DNA of 64,000 bases from Sanderia malayensis (lineage: Eukaryota > Cnidaria > Scyphozoa > Semaeostomeae > Pelagiidae). The stretch is taken from assembly GCA_013076295.1 (NCBI GenBank), contig RQOL01000392.1:310001-374000 (forward strand), given 5' to 3'. The translations under genes were made by a program, and so were the position numbers. Shown here one piece after another: positions 9,861 to 18,102 of this stretch (positions are counted from its first letter, which is position 1; every line of letters starts with the position of its first letter). Under the pieces are notes generated by a model. It searched no databases. It was not told the DNA's origin and saw nothing but the letters and a program-made list of their open reading frames with translations.

Positions 9861-10490
9861 TTAAAACTTTCCAAAAAATGTCCGTCTCCTGTCACTTCTT
9901 TGGGCAAAGTCCCTAGCAATTTTGTTGATATCAATTGCATCCCTCCTTTCTTTGTCAATGTTCAGCATCGTTAAATTGCTATACCTCTGCTGTGTCATTC
10001 TATTCCTGCTATAATGCTTTATCCTTCTTTGCACTGAAAAAGATCGTTCTGCGGATGCAGCGCTCATTGGTGCCAAAAGGTAAATCTGTGCAAGCTGCAT
10101 AACACTTGACAACAACACTTGACTGTTTGAGCAACTTGTCATTGCCGAAAAAATCGTTTCCATTGAAGTGACTTTCTTCACTCCAGGGCAATACTGTCGT
10201 ATGATAGACGGAATGAACTTCAACTGTGCTCCTGCTTCTTCGAAATCTACTTGCTTGCCGCAGGTTTCACACACTTGCTTGCTAAATTGAAAGGGCTGGC
10301 CGTTGGCAGCATTTAAAAAGACCTCTTCGAGATTTTGTAGTGGCGCATATGAAACCTCATCAAATGTCCGATTCAACTCTGCGATGCATGCATCAATGGC
10401 CTCGTAGTAACCTGCTCTGTAATACGCCTTTGTAGATTCATGGTGGTGTTATGAAACCTCGAGAATCTGCAGGCGCCTTGGAACTTGTCT
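9861..10490 (-). pseudogene. hAT transposase, C-terminal part with hAT dimerisation domain
   Basis: The segment continues the hAT transposase whose 5' part lies at 27,676-29,752. From about 10,490 leftwards it has a Cys pair region (KQVCETCGKQVDFEE) and then AERSFSVQRRIKHYSRNRM with SNLTMLNID, the conserved hAT C-terminal dimerisation motif (ER.FS.......R..M). The stop is at 9,861. It resembles the group annotated as zinc finger MYM-type protein 1-like. It is separated from its N-terminal half by the 17.2-kb insertion, so it cannot be expressed as a whole. Confidence 0.85.
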
Positions 10491-10496
10491 CCTTCT

Positions 10497-10581
10497 TATG
10501 GCGTCAATTCGTGGACAAAAAGATCGTTTCGTCACTTGATTCGTCATTTCGTCGAGTGGTTGTCTATTTCGTTACTGCATT
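10497..10581. repeat. Left TIR of the IS3EU-like element, outer part
   Basis: Reverse-complement match to 27,585-27,669, with few differences. It is rich in the hexamer TTCGTC/TTTCGTC, probably transposase-binding repeats. The BEL/Pao element inserted at its inner edge, duplicating GCATT. Confidence 0.9.
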
Positions 10582-11095
10582 TGTAAGGGCGTTACCCTGT
10601 TAGTCTTAGTTCAATTCAATTTCTCTATTGTTACCCTGTTAGTCTTAGTTCAATTCAATTTCTCTATTGTTATCCTGTTAGTCATAGTTCAATTCAATTT
10701 CTCTATTGTTACCCTGTTAGTCTTAGTTCAATGATCTCTATTGTAAAATCTCTTTAAATAGTGCAGCCTCTCATCTCTTTAACACATCAGTTCTCATCAA
10801 GTCATCAACGAGGAAGGAGCTCTAGTCAACACGGTCAATCACAGCAATCTTTATCTGGCAAGCTGGTAGGATTTTGTTTCGTTTTTTTTTTGGCAGCCAT
10901 TTTGTTTTTATAGGTGTGGCATATCGATAGTTTTCTTTAGTTTCAATTAAATAGTTTTCTAATACTTATCAAATACGTAGTTCAAACTAGATTTGTGACC
11001 AATATTATATTAATTTATTTAGTTTGAACTTCTTGGTTTCAAATGATGTTATGAACAAGCCAGAACAAATTTTGAGTTGTCCTTCTTCGACTACA
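10582..11095 (+). repeat. 5' LTR of BEL/Pao element
   Basis: 514 bases, TG...CA. Its first 170 bases are four tandem copies of a roughly 39-base unit beginning TTACCCTGTTAGTC; the fourth is shortened. CTTTAAATAGTGCAGCC near 10,750 could be a TATA-type promoter. No obvious TGG primer-binding site follows directly; TGGTCAACTCAGCC occurs only about 70 bases downstream. Confidence 0.92.
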
Positions 11096-11190
11096 TTCAA
11101 ACAGCAAGATATACATGCTGTCGCTCAATTATTTGAGCTGTTGTACATCAATCAATAATCAACCTGGTCAACTCAGCCAACGCCCTATCC

Positions 11191-14100
11191 ATGCAAAGGC
11201 CTAAGCGCAAGGTAGGCCAGAGAATTGATTACAAACTTTTAAGTACTACTGGTGAACGAAAGGTATCTGACATAATGCCTGACGAGAAGCCCGTGCTAAC
11301 TGTCAATGCCATCAACGCAGCTGTTATCGTTGAAGAACTCAGTGATTTCATCACAGACAACGACCCGTGCACTATCAAAGATTCCAACGACCTAATGCTT
11401 ACATGTATCGAGAAGATTGAGTCCATGCGCCTTGAATTCAAAACCCGTTTCCGTATCTTGAAAGCTGAACTCGGTGATGAGAGATATCAAGCTGAATATG
11501 AAGGTGAATACCAGAGAGTAAGGAAATCCATCAGTGCCTATATCCAACAAACAAACAAACTTATTCAGAAGGTAAAGACCAAATCAGAAACAATCAACCA
11601 TCACAAGGCAACATTTCTGAAGTATGAAATGGAACGTCATGCAACCGAAATCAAAGAAGTTGCAATATGTGAAGTTAGCCATTTGTCAAATGAAGAACTG
11701 AGATCACGTAACCAAGATCTCAACAAACATTCAAGAACTTTTGCATCCTTGTCAGCAAAGTTCAAAGAATGCATAGAATTGGCACCATCAGAATTTGAAC
11801 AATCCAAAGCAAAGTATGAAGCTGTGGTGAAGTTATGGGAAGCATATTGTGCAATGATCGTGAAGGAGTTCAAGAAGCGTGAGATGGAGAAGATAGAATC
11901 ATTCAACAAATCCAAACTCAACATCAAACTGGACAAATTCAGCGGGTATGAATCAGCAATCAATATTTACGATTTCAAAACTGACTTTATGAAACTTTAT
12001 GAACACTCAGTACCCACAAACCTCCAAGCTGATCTGCTCAAGAACAACCACTTGGAGAAGGATGCTCTAACACTCGTCAAAAATGTGTCTGACATCAAGG
12101 AGATTTGGAACCGCCTCAAGGAAGCCTACGGTGATACCAAGACCCTGCTGTTCAACAAAATTTCGGAGCTGACCAGTTGCGAAATGATTAGATCAAGAGA
12201 CCCCACCAAAATTATCAACAGTATCAGCAAAATCTCCAACCTGATGCGAGACTTGATGCAACTATCGTCAGACCATCATATCGAAAATGAACTCTACTAC
12301 AGCGACGCCTTCGATCAAGCCTGCAATCTACTTGGAGACGAAAGATCGATCAGATGGCTGACCATTAGCTGTGATGAACCAAAGGAGGGCAAATGGAAGT
12401 GGAGACAGATGCTTGACTTTCTGGACAAGGAAATCAAGATGCAACAGCAACGAGCCATCCTTCAATCAAAATCCAAGAAGCAAGAGCCAACTAATCCAAT
12501 TATGAAACGCAGATCTGGTCATCACACCTCTTTCAACACACCACCATCGAACTCACCGATACAAGATCAAACTATCTGCTTCATCTGTGGGAAGGACGAC
12601 CATGTCCAAACAAGAGGTCCAAGAGGTATGAAGTTGATTCAATATTTTTCATGCAAGACCTTCGTTGACATGACCCCTGCAGAAAGACTGAATACACTGA
12701 AGTCCAAAAGCTTATGCTTTCAATGCTTGTTCCCTGGAGCTCGTGCCAATCAAGAAAAACATCAAGAAGGCCTCTGTCAACGGGACTTCATATGCCAGAA
12801 CGTTGATCACCAAGGATTCCCTATGAAGAAGCATATTCTTGTTTGCGAAAAACACAAGAATAACAAGCAAAATCAAGATACGCTGGAACATTACAAATCA
12901 AGGTGTATCGTCCGCCAACCTGTTCCAAGTTACTCAAAGGAAATCAAGTTATCGTTCCATGCCAACACAGAAGACAACAACACAGATGCTATCTTCATGT
13001 TCCAAAACATCCTTGTCGATAAGAAGGTATACAACATCTTTTACGATTCAGGATGCAGTGACTTCATCAGTCGACATGAAGCCGTCAAACAACTCAAGCA
13101 ACGTGCAAAGCAAGTATATGCTGGCCCGATACTAACCAATGGTGTCGGCAATCTCACAAGCGAATCAAAGAATGGTATCTACACCGTTAATCTCCCTCTC
13201 GCAAATGGGAAAGATGCAATAATGACTGGAGTTTGTCTGGACAAATTAACACACGATTTCCCAATGTACCAGCTCCATGGAGATGTTATCAACGACATAC
13301 ACAATGGCTTCAGGCAGATTGCTGGTGATCCAAGGAATCTTCCGTCTGTACCTGCTCAGGTTGGTGGTAGTATGGATTTCATGATTGGCATCCAATATCT
13401 ACGCTATCATCCACGATTCATCTTCCAACTACCGTCAGGACTTACAATCTTCGAGTCCCACTTCAAGAGTGCTGATGGATCAAGAGGTATAATTGGTGGT
13501 CCACACAAGGTGTTCAAACAAATCAACCAACAGCACATCAATGTCACAAATTTCGTCAACCATCAATTCCGACTATATTCATATGGTTATCATGTCAACC
13601 CAGATGCCAAATTCCTTGGATATCCCTCTCACCAAGCAGATATCTTCTTCTCGTCAAATGGAGAGGATCAAGAATTCATCAACAAAGTCAAACTTTTTGA
13701 GGCAGCTGAACACATTGGAAGTGAAATCACCTTTCGCTGTGTCAACTGTCGAGGATGTCAAGCCTGTAAAGATCTCAAGTCCGCTGATGAGACAATGAGT
13801 GTGCAAGAAGAGATTGAACAAGATGCCATCAACCGTTCCGTCAAGGTCAACATCAATGAACGATCATCTGTTGCAACTCTACCTCTGATGCAAAATCCAA
13901 CTACCCACCTTGCACCGAATCGTCACATTGCTTTAAAGGTGTACAATCAACAACTGAAACGTCTTGCCAGCTACCCTGAGGATAAGGAAGATATTCTGAA
14001 ATCCGAGAAGAAACTTCAAAACCTTGGATATGTGGAGTATGTCAAAAACCTTCCTAATCACATCCAAGCTGAATTGGAACACAACAAGATAAAGAATTTC

Positions 14101-16323
14101 ATTCCATGGCGAGCAGTTTGGAAAGAGAATTCCATCTCAACACCATGTCGTGTCGTTTTTGATGCTTCAATGAAAACCGACACCGGCTACTCCCTCAACG
14201 ATCTGCTTGCCAAGGGACGAAACAACATGAACAAATTAATCGAAATCTTCATTCGTTGGAGGAGCCATCATATTGGCATTCACACAGATGTCTCAAAAAT
14301 GTATAACTCTGTCCAATTAGATGAGTCACAATGGTGTCTGCAACGTTATCTTTGGGAAGACAATCTGGATCCTAGCAAACCACCAGAAGAAAAGGTCATA
14401 AAGACTCTTATTTATGGAATTAAGTCAAGTGGGAACCAGTCAGAGAGAGCTTTGCGTCAAACCGCCAACATATTCAAAGAAAAGTATCCAAAGGTAAATC
14501 GAATCATCAACAAAGATGTGTATGTGGACGATTGTGTGACGGGAGAAAAGACACTTGAAGAAGCTTTCTCACTTGCCGATGATCTTGAGGTCGTTGTTAA
14601 CCATGGCGGATTCCTCCTGAAAGGATTCACCTTTTCCCAGCAAAAGCCCCACGAATCATTGTCAAGTGATGGAGAGACAGTTTCCGTCGCTGGGATGAAA
14701 TGGTTCCCGGAATCGGACCATATCAGTATTGACAACCCGGAAATCAACTTCGCCGAGAAATACCGTGGGAAGAAACCCAAACAAATTCGTGAAGTGCCAA
14801 AAGCATTGACTCGTCGTCAGTGTATGTCAAAAGTGGCAGAAGTTTTCGACATTGCTGGACTTGTCACCCCAATTACGGCAACACTGAAAGTGGATCTGCA
14901 TCAACTCGTCCAAAGACGTATGAATTGGGATGATGTCTTACCTGATAGTCTGAGGAACATATGGCTATCACATTTTGAGATGCTCCAGGAAATAAAGACG
15001 ATCAAATTCAAGCGTGCTGTCGTCCCACCTGAGGCAATCAACTTGGAAATCAACACTCTAGATTTTGGAGACGCCAGTGAAGATCTTATCTGTGCCGCCA
15101 TTTATGCAAGATTTGCGCTCAAAAGTGGTGAATACTCGTGTCAATTGGTATTTGCCAGAAGTCGTCTTGTTCCTGAAGAAATGACCCAACCACGTGCCGA
15201 ATTGTATGCAGCCCTGGTGAACACTCATTCAGGAGAAGTTGTCAGGAAATCATTTCAGCATGCTACATCCATCAAGTTTACAGATTCTCAGATCGCATTA
15301 TATTGGATAAACAAACCAACAATTCAACTCAAACAATGGGTGCGAAACAGAGTCAACGAAATCAAGAGGCTCACATCGTCATCACAGTGGGTCTACATCC
15401 AATCAAATGACATGGTAGCTGATATTGGGACTAGAAGATGCACGTCAATCAATGATGTAAATCAATCATCTGTTTGGACAAGTGGTCATCCTTGGATGAG
15501 ACAATCCAGAAGTTCTTTTCCATCAAAGACGATTGAGGAAATTAACCTGACAAATAACCAACTGATTGAGGTTCAGAAGGAAATCAAGCCACAACAAGAA
15601 GCAACCTACTTTGTATCTCACATCAATGAAGAATCGATCAAGAAAATCAACTTAAGATATCAGTTTTCCAAATATCTGACAGACCCAAACCGTCATAAGT
15701 TTTCAACCATTGTTCGCATCATGGCATATGTGCTACGATTCATCAATGTCTACGTAAAGAAGCAAAAGTCACCTGGACCCGTTCTAACCGATCAAGAGAT
15801 TGCCCATTCAGAGAACTATTTCTTCAAGAAAGCGACAAAGGAAGTGAAACAGTTCTCAAGCCCAGCAAAGTACAAGAAGATTGCGCTTGAAAAAGACGGT
15901 ATCCTTGTTCATGTTGGTCGTATCCTACCAACTTCAATTACAGTCCTTGGTAATTTGACCAAGACGATGAAAGACTTGGCGCCAACAACATTCTGTGTGC
16001 CAATCATTGACAGATTTTCACCAATTGCTATCAGCCTTGTGAACGAAGTCCACTGGTACAACCCAACAGCAAAGCATTCTGGCAATGAAACAACTTGGCG
16101 ACATGTTTTACAAAAAGCGTTTATCATAGAAGGAAAATCACTTGTAAAGGACATACGATCATCTTGCCATCGCTGCCGCTTCATATTGAAAAATCCATTA
16201 ACGTTGAGATGGGTCCACTATCATCAAACAACCTATGCATCGCTCCAGCTTTCTATATCACACAAGCTGACCTTGCAGGACCATTTCAAGCATTCTCACA
16301 GCACCAAAAAAGAACCACTGTGA
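11191..16323 (+). CDS. BEL/Pao Gag-Pol polyprotein up to the integrase zinc-binding domain
   Basis: The 1,710-codon frame starts at the ATG at 11191. Residues about 1-240 are helical and charged. Near 245 begins LDKFSGYESAI, the DUF1759-like Gag core. A degenerate zinc knuckle follows at about 463 (CFICGKDDHVQ). The aspartic protease is near 617 (DSGCSDF). The RT spans about 985-1200, with FDASMK and the catalytic YVDD at residues 1111-1114, and an RNase H-like part has DFGDASED near 1290 and FTDSQIALYWI. The integrase His/Cys domain (H...H...C..C) lies near 1620-1665. After about residue 1665 (nt 16,185) the frame leaves the integrase sequence and the last 45 codons are out of frame; the catalytic core continues in the overlapping frame. 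Confidence 0.9.
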   Translation: MQRPKRKVGQRIDYKLLSTTGERKVSDIMPDEKPVLTVNAINAAVIVEELSDFITDNDPCTIKDSNDLMLTCIEKIESMRLEFKTRFRILKAELGDERYQAEYEGEYQRVRKSISAYIQQTNKLIQKVKTKSETINHHKATFLKYEMERHATEIKEVAICEVSHLSNEELRSRNQDLNKHSRTFASLSAKFKECIELAPSEFEQSKAKYEAVVKLWEAYCAMIVKEFKKREMEKIESFNKSKLNIKLDKFSGYESAINIYDFKTDFMKLYEHSVPTNLQADLLKNNHLEKDALTLVKNVSDIKEIWNRLKEAYGDTKTLLFNKISELTSCEMIRSRDPTKIINSISKISNLMRDLMQLSSDHHIENELYYSDAFDQACNLLGDERSIRWLTISCDEPKEGKWKWRQMLDFLDKEIKMQQQRAILQSKSKKQEPTNPIMKRRSGHHTSFNTPPSNSPIQDQTICFICGKDDHVQTRGPRGMKLIQYFSCKTFVDMTPAERLNTLKSKSLCFQCLFPGARANQEKHQEGLCQRDFICQNVDHQGFPMKKHILVCEKHKNNKQNQDTLEHYKSRCIVRQPVPSYSKEIKLSFHANTEDNNTDAIFMFQNILVDKKVYNIFYDSGCSDFISRHEAVKQLKQRAKQVYAGPILTNGVGNLTSESKNGIYTVNLPLANGKDAIMTGVCLDKLTHDFPMYQLHGDVINDIHNGFRQIAGDPRNLPSVPAQVGGSMDFMIGIQYLRYHPRFIFQLPSGLTIFESHFKSADGSRGIIGGPHKVFKQINQQHINVTNFVNHQFRLYSYGYHVNPDAKFLGYPSHQADIFFSSNGEDQEFINKVKLFEAAEHIGSEITFRCVNCRGCQACKDLKSADETMSVQEEIEQDAINRSVKVNINERSSVATLPLMQNPTTHLAPNRHIALKVYNQQLKRLASYPEDKEDILKSEKKLQNLGYVEYVKNLPNHIQAELEHNKIKNFIPWRAVWKENSISTPCRVVFDASMKTDTGYSLNDLLAKGRNNMNKLIEIFIRWRSHHIGIHTDVSKMYNSVQLDESQWCLQRYLWEDNLDPSKPPEEKVIKTLIYGIKSSGNQSERALRQTANIFKEKYPKVNRIINKDVYVDDCVTGEKTLEEAFSLADDLEVVVNHGGFLLKGFTFSQQKPHESLSSDGETVSVAGMKWFPESDHISIDNPEINFAEKYRGKKPKQIREVPKALTRRQCMSKVAEVFDIAGLVTPITATLKVDLHQLVQRRMNWDDVLPDSLRNIWLSHFEMLQEIKTIKFKRAVVPPEAINLEINTLDFGDASEDLICAAIYARFALKSGEYSCQLVFARSRLVPEEMTQPRAELYAALVNTHSGEVVRKSFQHATSIKFTDSQIALYWINKPTIQLKQWVRNRVNEIKRLTSSSQWVYIQSNDMVADIGTRRCTSINDVNQSSVWTSGHPWMRQSRSSFPSKTIEEINLTNNQLIEVQKEIKPQQEATYFVSHINEESIKKINLRYQFSKYLTDPNRHKFSTIVRIMAYVLRFINVYVKKQKSPGPVLTDQEIAHSENYFFKKATKEVKQFSSPAKYKKIALEKDGILVHVGRILPTSITVLGNLTKTMKDLAPTTFCVPIIDRFSPIAISLVNEVHWYNPTAKHSGNETTWRHVLQKAFIIEGKSLVKDIRSSCHRCRFILKNPLTLRWVHYHQTTYASLQLSISHKLTLQDHFKHSHSTKKEPL

Positions 16324-17219
16324 AAATTTGGCTTCTTGTTTTCTGCTGCTCTACGACCACGTGCATCAACATCAAGGTAATGGAGGATTATTCTACACCG
16401 TCATTTATCCAAGCCTTTATGCGCTTTGCCTGTCAATTTGGCTACCCCTCAAAGCTACTCATAGATGAAGGTGGTCAACTAACCAAAGGTTGCCAGACAA
16501 TGAAGTTTGATTTCATCAACATCCAACAACAACTCCACAAAGATATGCATGTCGAGTTTCAAACGTGCCCCGTTGGAGGGCACAACATGCATGGACGTGT
16601 GGAACGCAAGATAAAATCGGTCAGAAGCTCACTCGAGAAGAATCTTCATCTCCACCGTTTGTCAATCATTCAATGGGAAACAATGGCATCAATCATTGGC
16701 AATTCAATCAACAACATGCCACTTGCTGTTAACAATATCACAGCTGATGTTGAAATGGCCGATCTCATAACACCGAACCGACTACTTCTGGGTCGAAACA
16801 ATGAAAGAGGTCCAACCGGAGGATTAGCCGTGGAAAATGATCATATCAAATTGATTCGTGATAATCAGAAGATCTACAACGCATGGTTTGATGCTTGGCT
16901 AACAACTCATGTGCCAAATCTCGTTGCCCGTCCAAAGTGGTTTAATTCAGACACGGATCTGAAAGTCGGTGATGTTGTCTTGTTCTTGAAGCAAGAATCC
17001 GTCTTGTGCAACACATATCAGTACGGTATGGTCGATGAAGTAGAGCGTGGTCGTGACAGTCGAATACGTTGTGTGAACGTTCGTTATCACAATGCAAGTG
17101 AAAATTGTAAAAGGTTGACAACAAGATCTTCTCGTAGCTTGGTCGTCATTCATGGTGTTGATGAAATTGATTGGTCCAAAGAACTGGATGAGTGTTTCAA
17201 AATGTCTCAAAGAACTTGA
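16095..17219 (+). CDS. BEL/Pao integrase catalytic core and C-terminus, in a second frame
   Basis: This frame overlaps the end of the polyprotein by 229 bases but carries integrase sequence only from about 16,185. It has ADLAGPF with the first acidic residue (near 16,271), LLIDEGGQL with the second (16,461) and GRVERKIKSVR with the glutamate (16,595), a complete D,D-35-E type core. A C-terminal DUF5641-like segment follows (GDVVLFLK, YQYGMVDEV). The frame change is a single base at the A5 run near 16,184-16,190. Given otherwise open frames and identical LTRs, it could be a recent mutation, an assembly error in a homopolymer, or recoding. It probably has no start codon of its own. Confidence 0.85.
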   Translation: MATCFTKSVYHRRKITCKGHTIILPSLPLHIEKSINVEMGPLSSNNLCIAPAFYITQADLAGPFQAFSQHQKRTTVKIWLLVFCCSTTTCINIKVMEDYSTPSFIQAFMRFACQFGYPSKLLIDEGGQLTKGCQTMKFDFINIQQQLHKDMHVEFQTCPVGGHNMHGRVERKIKSVRSSLEKNLHLHRLSIIQWETMASIIGNSINNMPLAVNNITADVEMADLITPNRLLLGRNNERGPTGGLAVENDHIKLIRDNQKIYNAWFDAWLTTHVPNLVARPKWFNSDTDLKVGDVVLFLKQESVLCNTYQYGMVDEVERGRDSRIRCVNVRYHNASENCKRLTTRSSRSLVVIHGVDEIDWSKELDECFKMSQRT

Positions 17220-17272
17220 CCTAAATATATTTCAATGAACACTTAATGATTTGCTTATTGTTACTTTTATTC

Positions 17273-17282
17273 GTGGGGGGAG
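17273..17282 (+). promoter_or_regulatory. Polypurine tract of BEL/Pao element
   Basis: G-rich purine run touching the first base of the 3' LTR, the standard place for plus-strand priming. Confidence 0.8.
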
Positions 17283-17796
17283 TGTAAGGGCGTTACCCTG
17301 TTAGTCTTAGTTCAATTCAATTTCTCTATTGTTACCCTGTTAGTCTTAGTTCAATTCAATTTCTCTATTGTTATCCTGTTAGTCATAGTTCAATTCAATT
17401 TCTCTATTGTTACCCTGTTAGTCTTAGTTCAATGATCTCTATTGTAAAATCTCTTTAAATAGTGCAGCCTCTCATCTCTTTAACACATCAGTTCTCATCA
17501 AGTCATCAACGAGGAAGGAGCTCTAGTCAACACGGTCAATCACAGCAATCTTTATCTGGCAAGCTGGTAGGATTTTGTTTCGTTTTTTTTTTGGCAGCCA
17601 TTTTGTTTTTATAGGTGTGGCATATCGATAGTTTTCTTTAGTTTCAATTAAATAGTTTTCTAATACTTATCAAATACGTAGTTCAAACTAGATTTGTGAC
17701 CAATATTATATTAATTTATTTAGTTTGAACTTCTTGGTTTCAAATGATGTTATGAACAAGCCAGAACAAATTTTGAGTTGTCCTTCTTCGACTACA
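17283..17796 (+). repeat. 3' LTR of BEL/Pao element
   Basis: 514 bases, same as the 5' LTR by eye. Directly before it, GTGGGGGGAG at 17273-17282 forms a polypurine tract. Confidence 0.92.
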
Positions 17797-17801
17797 GCAT
17801 T

Positions 17802-18050
17802 CTTCATTTCGTCACTTTGATTTGGTGCTTACCCTCACTTCGTCTCGTCGCCCCTATCATTCATTTCGTCATACTCATTTCTCATTTCGTTTCATTTGTC
17901 TCAATCATTTTGACATATCATCTCATTTCGTCGTTCTCGTGTGTCGTTTCGTCGTCCTCACATGTCGTTTCGTCGTTCCGCAGTTTAGTCAAGTTTTAAA
18001 CAACAAGCCACGCTGCATTCCGCGTTTTTCTACCTTCAAGCCTCGCTTAC
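17802..18050. repeat. Left TIR of the IS3EU-like element, inner part
   Basis: Continues the TIR after the BEL/Pao element and matches the reverse complement of 27,336-27,584 to the motif GCCTCGCTTAC. 85 + 249 bases equals the 334 of the right TIR. Many TTTCGTC copies continue here. Confidence 0.9.
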
Positions 18051-18102
18051 GTGTTTTTCCCACAAACAACAAGCAACAACTGCACAGAATGCCGTTAGTA
18101 CT

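Larger units (their letters stand above)
10582..17796 (+). mobile_element. BEL/Pao LTR retrotransposon, young, 5-bp TSD
   Basis: Two 514-base LTRs (10582-11095 and 17283-17796) start TGT and end ACA. They look identical by eye over their full length and are flanked by GCATT at 10577-10581 and 17797-17801. Between them lies one long Gag-Pol-type frame plus a second overlapping frame. The domain order (Gag, zinc knuckle, aspartic protease, RT, RNase H, integrase) and the BEL-specific Gag and integrase features identify the family. No env-like ORF follows. Identical LTRs mean recent insertion. Confidence 0.93.

Noticed and set aside
13493..13798. 101-codon plus-strand frame within the BEL/Pao polyprotein
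   Set aside because: Shadow frame of the Gag-Pol ORF; its content is an out-of-frame translation.
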